Source of the DNA: Cloeon dipterum
Taxonomy: Eukaryota; Arthropoda; Insecta; Ephemeroptera; Baetidae
Assembly (NCBI RefSeq): GCF_949628265.1
Contig: NC_088786.1
Span: 28,913,681-28,977,680, forward strand
Direction of reading: 5' to 3'
Length of the DNA: 64,000 nucleotides
Below, piece after piece: positions 1 through 13,510 of this stretch (position 1 is the first letter of the stretch; the number at the start of each line of letters is the position of its first letter). The position numbers were made by a program, and so were the translations under genes. A model generated the notes under the pieces. It was not told where the DNA came from and searched no databases. It worked only from the letters and a program-made list of their open reading frames with translations.

Positions 1-921
1 CTGCTGCTGTATGTAGGAATTTGGCTCGTAAATTTGCACCTTTGCATGGTGCATCTGTACCTGCACCGACTCGTCACCGGCCAGGAGAGTTGGCCTTGTA
101 TTAGCCGCACTCTAACACGTTGGAAAGGGTATCTTCTCAACCTCTCTTCTAACGCCGAACCTTCTCTCGTTGAAACTTGTATTTTTTTCCGAAATTGTAG
201 TTTCTTCTTGATGAAACTTTTGCCAAAATGAAACTGGAAGTACCTGGATTTTCCCGTATCTTCGTCACGGTTCCTCTTACGATGCGCTTGGTTCTTCTTG
301 GTGCCCGGACAGGTCCGCCCCGGGACACCCACGCAAAGGAGCCCTGAATCGGCGATCGCGTCGTGCCTCGCGCCCCGATCCCTTACTGAATTGTCTCTAG
401 TCAGTCACAGTCACCTTTTCCTCCCGGCGGAAAATTTTGTTCGCCTCGTCGCCACTTGAAATGTATGTTGTTGCGGGGTGGCCGGGAAGGAGAAAGGAAA
501 GAACTTCTCAGTTTGACTGCTAAAGATAGACTAATTTATTTCATACTTCGCACTCTCTGCGTGCTCACATTCATGAAATACCTGAGTAGATATTTGGAAT
601 ATAACAATTATGTCTAAATGAGAAAGGGTAAAAACATGTCTCATTACCAGGTTAAATTTTTCTTTTGATAACTGTTTCTAACCAACAAATAATTTCCGCA
701 GACGGTGAGATGAAAGACATCTCCGGAGTATGACATCACTTCACATCATTTGGCAATTAAATTTTGCAAGCTCTCCGTTGTCACTATAAAATTTTAATTG
801 TAGCGCGTCATGCAGGCCTGTCGCCAACAGAAGCAGCAGAATATAATAAATGCGGGTTCGAGTAATGCACCCGTTCTGCTCTGATGACAATATGTAGTTC
901 CAAATTTGACTAAATGTCCCA

Positions 922-1130
922 CATTCAACTCCTGTCCTTACAGCTTTTCCATTGAATTTTGTGAGAGAAGCTGTATAACTATGAATTAACTGATATTTAT
1001 TAGAATACGGGCGGAATGCTTAAAATCCCTTTTTGTCAAGTAAAAATGTGCATTCAACACAAGCCATCTGCTCTCCAGCAGCCCATGTCATACCTGCACC
1101 AATACGCAGCAGATGGTCCTATAAAAATTA
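922..1130 (+). repeat. Diverged direct repeat, copy A
   Basis: Shares several collinear blocks with 1610-1775: CATTCAAC at the left end, TTTTCCATTGAA, TATTTATTAGAAT followed by CGGG, AATCCCTTT followed by TTGTC, and CAGATGGTCC near the right end. The blocks are in the same order and orientation, with a few small gaps. Family and origin are unknown; it could be an old local duplication or two copies of a dispersed repeat. Confidence 0.55.
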
Positions 1131-1609
1131 AAATTATATTACTTGCACACGTTTCTAAACTAAAAATAAATTCTCTGATGTTTTCGAATTATTATCTGGG
1201 AATTTTGTCAGCCCAGCGATTTAAATTTTAATTTCACCTCTCTTGACCTGCTCTTTCAAGACTGCTGTCTGGAAAGGGAATATGTGTATAATTTGAGTTG
1301 TACCTCGGCCCGAAATCTTGTTAATCGGCGTCTTTCATCAAATTTAATATTTCCTGAGGCACAATCAACAGGAAAATGGACATAACGCCATAGTTGGAGG
1401 AGTATTTTGATTTTCCAACTGGGCACAATCCTCTGAGTGAGACAAGAGCTGTCATATCAGTTTCAAAACAACAGGTATGGTAAAAATAATATTGTTTGCA
1501 ATGTTTGTTAGAATAATTAATTTACATGGTGAAAAGTAGTTCAGTGCTTTTGAAATTCGTGCTACAGCTACACTGGCTTGATACCGTTAAAGACCCAATG
1601 AATTAACAT

Positions 1610-1775
1610 CATTCAACCTCCAGCTCTAATTTTCCATTGAAATAGAAATATATCTGAGGGGGTAATGAAATGACACAGAAATTGTTATTTATTAGAATGC
1701 GGGTAGAAAACTCCAATCCCTTTCTTGTCGAGGTCAAACAACTCGATTCAAGCTATAAACACGACAGATGGTCCA
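1610..1775 (+). repeat. Diverged direct repeat, copy B
   Basis: Second copy of the repeat at 922-1130, about 690 bp downstream in direct orientation. The same ordered blocks can be read by eye, including TATTTATTAGAAT and CAGATGGTCC. The spacing between the last two blocks is about 37 bp shorter than in copy A. Confidence 0.55.
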
Positions 1776-4700
1776 TAATTCTATTTCTTGGCTTGAGTGT
1801 ACTATTTTTAGACTGTTATGTAAATTTTCTGAATTATATTTGAAACCTGTTTGAAAGAGATCACTGGTTTTCTCCATTTTTTACGAAGGAAGAACGCACA
1901 AACGGCAGTCTTAAACGAATGGACTTTGTATCGTCGCATCGTCAAGAAATTGTCGACTTTCCTTATTTTCACACACTACTTCTCGAGGTGGCTCTTGTCT
2001 GAACGCGTGCCAAAAATAATCAACAGCCGGCATCGAGCTTGGCTGGAAAGAAATTTAATGGAATGGAAAGGGCTGTGTGCTGAGCAAAAATAATGTGGCG
2101 CAATTGATTGAAAAAGCCATTAATTACAGGCCACCAAATGGCGATAATATTTCGGTGCGTGACATTCATGGAGCACACTAAATCATTTTGCATGCTCTGC
2201 GCACAGGCTGCGATGAGAGCTTAAAGCGGGGAGAAGCAGAAATGAGAGAATTTAACCTTCTAGTTGGTTGCTCCTGCAGATCTTGTTCGTTTAACAAGAT
2301 TCATTGCGTATTTGAAACAATTTGTAGAATTTATTCAACAAATTAAATAAGTTGTTATTGGATTTTGTTTTAATTATCTGATAGTTTCAAAGTTTGCCAA
2401 ATTTAAACACAGCCTCTCACAAGGCTGCATTAGTTCTACAAATGTTTGTGGGACACACAGGTTATGAAAATTTTTATTTGCCTTTATTCCTAAATCGATT
2501 CCTATTAGCAGGCTTATGTATAAATCATTCCGTCTTCTCGAATCTGCAGCTCGGCAGTTTTTACAGTCGGGCGTAAACCGATTAAATTTCAATATCAGCC
2601 ACTTGCAGGCCGGTGCCAATAAAACGCGCATCAGCAGCCCTCCGCGACGCCACCCTCCCCGTATGAATTTTTCAGCAGCGGCAGACGCAGAAGGGAAATA
2701 AAGTTGCGCCGGCTCTTTAGATTTTATATATTATGATGATGGATACGGCGAAATAAAACATTTTTATCTAAACTTTATGATTCGCTTTTTCGCCGCTGTG
2801 TTTTGATGTTTTTATGTATAAATATAAAATCGTGTGCGGTGTTCGCGCAGGAAATGTGCGTCCGACCGCTTGCGGAGGGGTTTATGCATTAAACATGGCC
2901 GGTGCGAGGGAGTATTCGTATTTTGCGCGCAGCAGCCACCCTCGTCAAATGCCGTGTCCATTTTAGATGAGAGTGACCGCGCCTGTCGTATAATGCGCCC
3001 TTATTACATACCTATGTGTATGTACATATGGCTGACGAGAGTGAGAGAGAGCATGTACTTGCACACTCTATATAGGTCTGGAAAGGTTTTCATCTGCACA
3101 GACTCAATGCCAAGCCCCAAATTTTGAGATAAAAGAAAAACGAAATCTGGGGGCTGCATTGCAATTCGAGCTCAAAATAAACTGAGCCTGGATACTTGAT
3201 CCTGAGAGGTGAGAAATTAATTCAATTTCAAGCCTAATAATAAAGTTTAGGCTCTAAATATCAATTAAAGGCAAGTAAAATATTAATTTCCAGCCAATAG
3301 AAAGATGCAAAATTTATAGTCTGTAGAAATGGCACTACGAGCCTGTAAATTTAGAGTCAATGAATCGAATTTTGCGTGAAAGGTGTACGATTTAGATTTA
3401 TAAGATGTTATGCCTTAATTACTCAAACTGCTCGATGTTTGAAACTCGAGTACTCGCTACTCTTTTTTCCAGCCACCTATGCTCTTAATGGTCAAGTGTT
3501 ATGTTGATATTTCAATGAGTTTTTTTATCTTATTTTCCACAACGCTAAAATACTCCTGTAGGGAAAATTGCGGAGGGATCAGAAGTTATACTGTGTCAAG
3601 CTGCAAAGCGGCTGTGATCTTGCAAATCTCGTTTGAATCTTTCTCATTCTTTTCTCGCATTCTCCGCAACTTTCCACAAACTCCGGGGACTTAGAGAGGA
3701 TGATAAATATTTGAAACCAATAAAAAGCGGACTCTGGGCGAGGAGAGATCAAAGAGGCTGAATTCTCGCAGCAATCATCAAATAATGCGCCGGAGAGAGG
3801 GTGGCCGGCCCAGAATGAAAATCACCCGTGCGTATTTTTTCATCCGTAGCATCTTCTCGCTGTCTCTCCTTCACTGGTACACACGCAACCCTCAACACAC
3901 ACAAATGAAACAACCCTGCTGGAGGGAGGAAGAGAGGGGAATCGGGGAGAGTTGATCGTAGACGGTCTTTTTTCGTTTTTTCACTCACACTGGTATATTA
4001 AATGAGATCTCAATAAGAATAATTTTGTAGCTCCTCAATGTCTAAAACTGAATTTATTTTGGGATTGGTGCTTTTGCATGTTTAATTGATATTACTTATC
4101 AATCTGTTGAACAAATGCAAAATGTTTTCTTGGATAAACATTGTAAATATTTAATTGTTATTTTTCACTGAGCGGAGAATTCAATATTTTAGTTTTTCTC
4201 GGAGAACCCTAACATGGTTCTTTATTCATTATGAATTGAAATTATCTGGTATTTCAATTCCTCAAATATTTTAGATCAATAAAAGCAAATAAATTAATCA
4301 AGTAATAAACTAACTATCCATGTTTGAAGTCAAATAATTAAAAAGACAAATAGACCGGGTGGTTTAAGAGAAAGTCTCTTGCTGCAATTAGCCCTTGATA
4401 TCTAGGATGAATTATTTAAGGCTAAAATACATATAATATTGACGTAATGAGCCAACGTCGGCCTTGTACAAGCTACAGTAAATAACCCTGACAGAGCGAG
4501 AAGATTTTTGGATCAGACTGGCAGTGCAATGCAAGCGGTTGGGCAAGACCAGACACACAATCCAGGCCTGTCATTCAGAGGTCTCCTTCCAAATAGACAC
4601 GAGTTCTTCCTCTTTCGGCTGATATGTGTGCTCTGCTGGCAGCACAGAGAGAACGTCTGCCATAGTAAAGAAATTTTCTCATTTCAAACGGAATAACATT

Positions 4701-7700
4701 CCCCACATCAAAATCTTCCATTAGCCAAAAGAAGGGTCTGTCGTTCTTCTTTCTGCGTGGATTTTTTCGCTTCTGCTCTCAGCGTGTTTTGTTTTAATTT
4801 GCTGCGCTTCGCTTTTTCTCTTTCCGAGCCGCACGCACAGACCTAATGAAATTCCTGATCCTTTCCACCCATTGATGAGCTGGGACGCGTCCAACTTTCG
4901 GAAACAGGTGCTGAAGGCAGTGGCTGATGTTATTCTATGCTTTTAATTCTAAACCGGAATGAATGAACACATTATTGCATTTAATCTGTGCTGGATGAAA
5001 AGATCTTAGAGAATATGAGAGTATAGTAAAACTGATTTAATAATTTTAACTATATACGTATAAGCAAAGTGAACGAAACGAACACTTTGAAATTTTTAGG
5101 TAGTAGTAAAAAATTTTATATTTGAGATGTTTTGAGGTACAGAGGATGGTTGAAACAATTAACATCTTGAACGAAACGTTGTAGAGTATAATAAGGATAT
5201 GGACGTGGAGAAGACGGAAAATTTTATTTGAGGAAAGCTGGAATTCAATTGTGCATGAGATCACGATTCAGATCAGACGAATAAATCACAGAGAACGCGA
5301 TTGTTGGTTTTTTGACCCCGAAAATTGGTTAACAACTCTATTTTGCGGAAAGACGGCAGCACGAAGTTGTAATAACTGCATTGACGGTGGCTGCTTTATG
5401 GCCACTTAACATCATGAGAAATCAATTTCGCGGCTTTGGCGTCCGAGCTGCGGCCAAGATAAATGCACGTCAAGCGGCACAGGCGGCAGCGAAAAATGGG
5501 CAGCGTGTGAGCCACATCCCAAGTGCAGCGCGACCAGATTGTTTAATTCGGTATTCCGTGCCGCGAACTCGGCATTATTGTAAATTTAGCTGATAAATCA
5601 CATCAGATAAACACACTCAGTCGTGTCGGCCGTTTGGATGTTACTGCGCTGCGAAACCAGAGATAATAAATGGCACAATCACACCAACGGCTTGTTCAGC
5701 CAATATAAAAAGACGAAAATGCGTATACCGGCTCATCTCTCAGAATTTCGTCCCTCTTTGCATTTTTCTCACTTCTGATAATCATGGCAGGGCAGTGAAA
5801 AAATGGGGTGTTTTCCCAATTTTAATTTCAAATAATAAGGTTAATATAATATTATACATGTGGCGCCTGGAGCGAAGTAGTGAATGTATACACAAATCAG
5901 GTTCATATTTACATATTTCTAGAAATTCTTTGAATAAAGTTTTCTATTTATTTTTATCGATCAAAACTTTCTGGCAATTTTCTTATATTATTATTTAAAA
6001 GACTTTTTCTATTTTGTCAAACAATTTAAATGTTTTACAATTGACAGAATTTAAACTTAATTATTAATTAATTAAAACTCACAAAATTTGGAGTCATTAT
6101 TCAGGAGCTTTTCGCCCCCTTTTGTCGGCCAAAAGTTCAAAAGGGATTTAAACTTTTCAAGAAAGTAGATAAATTAAACATCGATGAATTTTGCCTCCTT
6201 ATTAAAACTCATCATTATTAACGAGAAATTGGCGTTGAAATTCGATTATTAATTATTTTTCAAGTTATATGTATATCTACAATGCTAGTTTTTCCTTCTG
6301 ACCTCAAAAACTCGCTATCGTTGTCAAATTATTGTTTTGAGAAACAAGCGGGGAAATAAACAATGTTATGTTTTACAGCCCCATGGGTTTTTAAAAAATC
6401 TTAAATTATTTTATATGACTATGAAACAAAAGATTTAATTTTGTCAGAATCCAAATCTATGTTGGCTTGCCCCTCGTTCGGTTTCTGCGAAAGCAGACGA
6501 AACAGAAAACAAGAGTGAGAGTGACTCCCCCACGCACACATTACCGTGATGAATATGCAGGCTGGTATGACAACAACACTATACAGCGAGAGACTTAAAA
6601 ATGACCAGACGCTCTCTCGCACGCATGCAATCGCAACTGTCGCTCGGACAGAAAAGGAAATTGTGCCATTTTGACACCCTCGCGCGCGTGCTTCTCTTTC
6701 TCTCGCTGCAGCCCCTTGATGGAAGAGCAGAGATTTTGTGCGTGCGAGCTGCATAATGGCAAGCGTCAGACAGAATACGAGTTTGCTCTCGTGCGGCGCC
6801 GGCAGCAGCACAATCCGAATGCAACGGAAATAATGGCATTTATTTATCATTCTGCTTCAGCCTCTTTCACGAATGACGTAAGTTCGGTTTTTTAAGGGAT
6901 GACAGTGAGAAGATATATTATACTCACGAAGCTCGTTTGGAGGAATTGAATAAGATTGTGAAACATTAGACAATTAATCAGTTTAGATTAAATTTCGTCC
7001 GGAAAAATTAGTCGGAGGAAATTTTAAGTATTCTACGCTTTAGTTAGGGGAATTATTTATTCAACAGTTTTAGTGATTAACGATTCAAAGGTTTGAAAAA
7101 TGACCAAAATTCCAAAATTGATTTGAAATGAAATACTTTTTGTTAAGTTTTGGCGAATTACGGTTTGTAGATTGTACTTGATTTTTATTGAGACTTAGCA
7201 ATTGGTAGCTAATTAAAAAAAAATAGAAAAATCAATTTTCCTTAGAGGGTTCTGGGCTCTTTAATAAGTTCAAATTGTAGAGCAAAAAACTGCACAATCC
7301 AAGAACTGGTATGATTTTTTTTAAATTATACTCATAAGCACTGATTAATCCTTGAAGATTAAAAATCAGATTTTTATATTATATTGTCGATTTAAATAAT
7401 TTTTACTCAAATCGCCCACTTTCAATTAGAAGACTTGTATTATCTTCTCAATCATGTTAGGAATGCAATATCTACTTTTTATGACTAAAATTTAAGTTCA
7501 TTTCCGAAAATTAAACAACAATTTTGTGTTGCTCAAATATTAAACTGAATAAGTGATCACCACATTAAAGCAAAGGACACTTTTCAGTAATAAATAGTAC
7601 GTCTTTAAAACTTCTGGCAAAATAAATGCTACGCAATGCAGAGATTTCTTACTCGCAGAGGCGGCATAATTTCTTATTCATCGCACAACAGCCGCTTGCG

Positions 7701-8589
7701 TGTCACACACAAAGTTGGAACTTTTTCCTATTCGTCGGGGCGCTGCTGGCTTGTGGCTTATTGAATATACAGAAGCTGCAGGAGGTGACCTCGGAGACGC
7801 GGCCCCGGCTCGTGTCTCCTGTCCGTCCAGCACCCTCGTGTCTATGTACTTTCTTTCCCCATAGCTAATGCTACTTTCACACTTCCGACAATGCTGCTGG
7901 GCGGAATAATAAAGCTGCCGCCGGCCGGCAAAAACTTTTCCATCCCGAGCGCTCGCTTTTTTTTCTGCCGCACTCGCTGGGCTCGTTGTGTATGGAAAAT
8001 TGCGCGCGCCTGCCTTATCCTTTAAGCCTGCGTGTGCGCGGCGATAAATCAACGCGTGAACCTCATTTATCGTTGATGACACTAACTCTCTGTTTCCACC
8101 TGCACTCCTGCAATCACCATCAACCCCTGATCTTGGGCAGCCAATTCTCAGAAACAGAGCAACGCTGCATTAATGCATCCGAAAATCGATTCTCAAAGAA
8201 GATTTGATGCACCAGTGCGAAATTATAATGAGGAATATCAATAGGGCCGGGAATTTTAGAACATTTACTTTATTTCTGAGAGTTTCCAATTGTTTTGGCT
8301 CAATCCTCAACAAGATTTTACAGTCAATTTAACTTTTAAATCACAAATTGTAATGAACTTAAAATCTACCAGCCAATTTGCATTAATTTAAATTTACGTT
8401 GGTATTTAAATGAACACGATTTCTTTCAATTTCAAGCTATGAACTAAACTAAAACCACAAGATGAAACTACCAAAACCGTTTACAAACAGAATATAGCGT
8501 AATTCATGCATGTCTGCTGGTTTTGATGTGTGTTGAAAGTTGCTTCCCAAAAGGTTAACTTAGTTGTATTAAAAATACTAGTCATACCG

Positions 8590-9390
8590 GAAGTGCGAGA
8601 GAAAAAGAGAGGACAAGGAGGAGCAGGTGCATGCAACATCGGTGGTTGTTCCATTTGAGAAGGGGTTTTCTGAAAATTTTAAAAACTTCAGCAAGAAAAT
8701 CGCAAATGTGAGGGTGGTTTTTTCAAGTGGGCTTTCCCTAAGAGACCGGTTGATGCGTGTGAAACCTCCATCGGAACCAGTGCTTAAAAACTGTATTTAT
8801 TTAGTGCCATGTGTAGATTGCACGTCGTTATATATATTGGTCAAACAATAAAGAGGCAAGTGCAGCACAGATTAGATGAGCATAGGCGAGCGGTAGGAAA
8901 AAGCACTGGAAGCTCGACGAACAACGCGGTCTCCAGTTAGCGCGGCATGCACAGGAAAAAGGACATACGTTTGATCGGAAGAATGTGGAGATTATGAAGC
9001 AAGAAACAAATTTGTGGAAGAGGGTAGTTTTGGAGGCATTGGCAATGGAATGCTCAGAACCCCAAGACACCTGCTTTTTGATGTTTGAAAGAATATTTAA
9101 CGCGCTGAAAAGGGAAGTTTAAGCTCACGGAACAAAAAGTTCCCTAGCACCTGTGATCGTAGTTTTAACAAAGGGACCTTAGAATTTTCACATTTGGTCT
9201 ATGGAGCTTGCCTCAAGTGCCTCATGAACAGGTGGGTTATATTTGTTAAGAATTGTATGGGATTTTTGTGATTAAAGATTTGACATTATTGTAATGTTGT
9301 ATATGATTGTAATTGTAACTCATGAATAGGACGTATGTGATGACGTCGAAACTGGTCGATGAATAAAAACGACAAATTTTTTAACAACGA
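8590..9390 (+). mobile_element. Penelope-like retroelement 3' remnant (GIY-YIG endonuclease end)
   Basis: The + strand carries the decayed C-terminal end of a Penelope-like element polyprotein. From 8627 the frame reads a block beginning VVVPFEKGFSENFKN and then CIYLVPCVDCTSLYI, the Cys-rich linker and start of a GIY-YIG nuclease. It continues with YIGQTIKRQVQHRLDEHRRA, a stretch ending in HAQEKGHTFDR, and a final block through WKRVVLEALAM to a stop at 9121. A two-base (TA) expansion inside the GIY motif near 8830 and a second frame break near 8935 disrupt it. The 3' tail near 9340-9380 has the CGTCGAAAC/GTCGATGAATAAAA type of ending I associate with these elements. The reverse transcriptase domain is absent, so this is a 5'-truncated dead copy. 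Boundaries are approximate. Confidence 0.75.
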
Positions 9391-12300
9391 GGATGAAGCC
9401 TGGTTTTAACTATATTGAAAATGAAAACAACCTCGAGTGGTCAGATTTTTCACATTATAATAATGTTTCGAATTATACATATATTGCACTATTATAAGGA
9501 CCATTTTAAGTTGAAAACGACTGCTTTAATACTCTTGAAAATTAACAATATTAAATCAATTTAACTTTGAAATCTATGGTTGCACATTCAATTATTATTC
9601 AATCTATTTTAAAAAACCGACAGAAAATTGAAATGTACGTTCTTTCCATTTATATTGTTTATTTGATTCTGCCTTGAGAAGACAACTTTGATGCTTTAAG
9701 CTCTTTAAAATTGATAACAATATGAAAGCATGAAGCGCGCATTTTAAAACTGCAATTAACCACAGGCATATTATGCTCTTGTGCATGTCACGACATCGTC
9801 TGCGCAGAAGGCAAAAGGCTGAAATTCGCTCTCTGCGGTCGGCCAATTAATTCGTCATGTAAATAAATAACCCGTCTTCAGCCGGATCGCGAGAGCCGCG
9901 CACGAGACGCGCCGCTCGAGTGTCTGAAGGGCTGGGTGGTGCTTTGCGCCGTTTTGTTAACCATCCGATTATTAATATATTATATACCACACAGCAGGGC
10001 CGGGCTTCGTTACTTTTGGCGGGCGTTGCGTGCCCATGTTAATGTCTCATTAGGCTTCATTACGTCTCTCTTTCTCCGTTTGCGTCGGACGTGGTGGAAT
10101 TATGGCGCAAACACGGCCGCGCGCAGAGAGCATTGAACAGTAAAAAGCTGACGCGCGGCGGCCACTTCAAAGACAAAGGGGCCGATGAGAATTAAGTAGC
10201 CGCGCGCTCGCTCGCTCGGGCTGTGATCTGCTGCTCCCACGCCGCGCCGGAATACCAAATCAGCGACAAATCGCGATGAAATTTGTGCCCACTAAAAATT
10301 CCAGCCGCTCAGACCACACCGCCACGGATGTTTAATTATTCCGTGAAATCGACGCGCTATGCCCAACTTTCCGCAGAAGGAGCAGATTTTTGGAAGAAAT
10401 GCTTGGATTTTATGGGAAGTACATTAACTGCGCACGCGGAATGCATCTCACACACAAGTTGGGTCTGCCAGCTCCCAAGCCACGTTTGCATATTATGCCG
10501 ACGTTTTACTGTGTCAATGACTCAAGGATTAATTGTTTATAGCTGCTTTGAATAAAATGTGTGTAACGGTGAATTCTCCTTACCTTGTACGAAGTAATAC
10601 ACAGACAGAATATGATATGCAAAAAGACAACAAATTGAGTTTGGGAAAAAAACACCTTAAAAAGCAAATATTTGCAAACAATGGAGTTCAAAATACGATC
10701 AGTTTTATTGTTTGCGAGTTAATTTATATTGCATTTGACTATATTGACTTATAGTTTAAATTTAAATTATATGGATGTGATAGACAGACATCTTAATAAC
10801 CCACATATCCCGGAAAAACACTCCATTACAAATAGCTTGTTGCATTTTCTAGGAAAACGCGTGCATTTAAATAGCAAAAAATGTGATAGATGACAAATTC
10901 TATTGCATTCAGAAAACTACAGTTTGTTCCAAATAAAATCTTCACTCTTAAATTTCCACCCTTATAGATGTCATTTTTGCAACCAAATTCAGAAAACTTG
11001 GAAATAATTGCGAAAAACAGGTATGCATTTTTAATATTGTAAATTTGGTGTTTTTGGGGCAAATTTAATGAGCGTGTCACTTCGCAAATAATTATTATTT
11101 GAAAAAAGTCGCAATCCCTCCAGGGGTAAAAATACCAGTGCTGCTTTAGCTTTCTAAATTTAATCCTGATTAAAACTCTGGCATTGGTAACGGTATAATT
11201 TTTCTCGGCACGAGCCAAATTCATATATCTGGAGCAGCTATGTATAGCATTGCGTGGCCAGGGAAACAGCAAGTGAGATATGAGCGGATGATACACAATT
11301 CTTTTAACTCCCTGCTGCCACATTATTTCTCCTCAGAAGGGCAAGACACACGCTCTTACGAGGTGCCGCGCGTCCTGAATACTCGATGAGACCAAATAAT
11401 GTATACGCGCGGATAAAAAGGCTGCAGCGACGTGTACATACATCTGACTTCCATTTCTTTGTAAATGTAATCCCCATACGCCTCGTACCCTGCATTAGAT
11501 GAGGGATGGAGAAAGGGGATGCCCGGCAGCGTCCGCATGCCCAATGAAAAAAGCTAAAAAGGGTGTGCGCATAGAGTTTTACTCACTGTCGTCTCATCAT
11601 ATATTAACAGGAGTAATCGATTTTGGAAAAAACAAGGACTTTGTCCTTAACTAGATGCATAAAATTAAATTCATTACTAACTCTGAAACACTTAAAACTT
11701 AAAAGTTCTCCGCGTTGCAAGCTTTGAATATAAAGTTAATAAGAGCAAGCTAAATCGTGTGAAGTAATTTAAAATCCACCAAGCAAAGAACGATTTTTAA
11801 TAAAATGCTTAGTATTGAAATCTTACTTCTTGGTAAGATGCCAATGAAGACAGAAGAACGCGAGGTTGTAATAATTGTTAGAGCAAATTAAAATCAACTT
11901 CCTTAGTTAACTATCCGCAGCCCCCGCAGACGGAACAGGAAGCTCATGAATAAGGGCTGCACCCAGTAGCTGAAACTGGTAAAGCAGGATATTTCTGTAG
12001 AAATACGGAAAATATAAACAGCTCACTACACACCCAGGAAGCTGCTTTTATTTGCTGCTGATAAATCTTGCCAATTTTTATTTTTAATCGCTCTCTAAAA
12101 ATAGCAAAAATCAAATCAAACAACATTTGAATTTCTCTTTTGGATCAAATTGTGAAAAAATTGTAGAACTGTAAATTTTCAAAGAAAGTGGTGGAATTTT
12201 CCGTGCATCATTCCCCCAAAAAGCGATAAGGAGCGTCCAGCACCAGGAATAATAAATTCTCCCATGCAAAAAACGCTGCTTTCAGCAGTATAAAGTGGCC

Positions 12301-13489
12301 GCCGCACTTATAACGCACGAGTTTGCCCTAGAGATTTGCTGGATTTTTGCGTGCAAAGAGAAAATCTTGCTTGCAAAGCTGCGGTGAAAGATGAGGGCGA
12401 GTAAACCCCCAGCAGCTTTGCTCCACTCGCGAGGGAACATTTTTGTCGATGCTGTTTCTGGAGAAAAAACTGAATAAACATGATCTCTTATAGGGTTTGC
12501 TTGAGCGCCGGCCATCCTTCTTCTTATCGGCTCAAGAGCAGGGAAAACGCACGCTCGCCTGCCGCCTTTCTGCTAGCTGGCAGCAAAAAAATTTGCCCGC
12601 ACTTAACTTTTTTAAGATGTTCGCACCCCTTCGCCCCTTCCAACCGACAGAAGCTCCAGATTTCCCTCTCTTTTAGTACGAGACTTGAAAGTCCAAGAAA
12701 TAGGTTGGCAGGTTTGTTATAAACAACTCTCATGCAGTTATGTTTAATACCACAGAGTTGGAGCTGTCTAAAAATGGATTTAACTGATTTTTTTAAGGCT
12801 ATATAGGTGCTGCAGAGATTACAGTTTAAGTGTTTCACTGTCAGTAATGACATATAACAATAAACTTTTCAAACAAATTTCAGCACGAGTGGAAAATATT
12901 TATTTGTTTTTATACCTCTTCGTTATCCACTACTCGCTTAAACTAACAAATTTTATCCATAAACCTGATTCTCCGAAGTACTTTTAACTTTAGGGGTAAA
13001 ATTAACGAGGAAATAGTTGACTTCTCTATATACCGGCTGTGAAGTAATAATAAAACGGAATTTTAAAATTTTTATAATCTTTTAATATCATCAATATGAT
13101 TAGATATCTAAATCTAGAGGAATAAAAGCCATTTCCATCACGCAAAATTGTTTTTATTATTTAAATAAGAATCTGACGAAATGTTGAATTTAGTTATGGT
13201 AGAAGCACAAAAATAGTGGTGCGCGAATTTTCCTCCAAACTGGATAGCATACCAAAAGGTGGCTATCAACGTACAAATTAATTTGTTTAGATGGGAAAAT
13301 TTTGTGCATGCTGATGCGGCAAATTACAGGGAGGAATAGAAATGACACATTCGATTCTTCTTCTGCACAAGCATTCTGATGCTTATCTAAACGACTGCTA
13401 AATATTCATTGGCTTGCGTGCTCTGTTGTTTAATGTATGGAAACAAGGGCACGATGAGAGCCAGCCTACCTGCTCGCTCATTTCCACAG

Positions 13490-13510
13490 TGATATGATTA
13501 ATTCATATCA
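13490..13510. repeat. Short perfect inverted repeat (8-bp arms, 5-bp centre)
   Basis: TGATATGA and TCATATCA flank TTAAT, giving a 21-bp near-palindrome with a homeodomain-like TTAAT centre. It could be a dimeric protein-binding site or chance in AT-rich DNA. Confidence 0.4.

Larger units (their letters stand above)
1..8589. other. Gene-free, AT-rich sequence (left flank)
   Basis: I find no reading frame here with recognisable protein motifs joined by plausible splice sites. Open frames are short (under about 145 codons) and low in complexity, and many begin at non-ATG codons. GC-richer patches at about 280-450, 2820-3000, 5380-5560 and 7680-8080 stand out against the AT-rich background and could be promoters or enhancers, but nothing in them decides this. 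A diverged direct repeat (about 922-1130 and 1610-1775) is listed separately. The stretch could be intergenic or a long intron of a gene lying outside the window. Confidence 0.5.

Noticed and set aside
845-870. GGGTTCGAG, resembling a tRNA T-arm box
   Set aside because: No acceptor or anticodon stem can be folded at the right distances.
6419-6850. 143-codon minus-strand open frame rich in Ser/Arg
   Set aside because: It is driven by GAGA/CTCT and CACACA low-complexity sequence; overlapping frames on both strands are equally open.
7678-8082. 134-codon minus-strand open frame
   Set aside because: It lies in a GC-richer island where stops are rarer; no recognisable domain and no splice partners.
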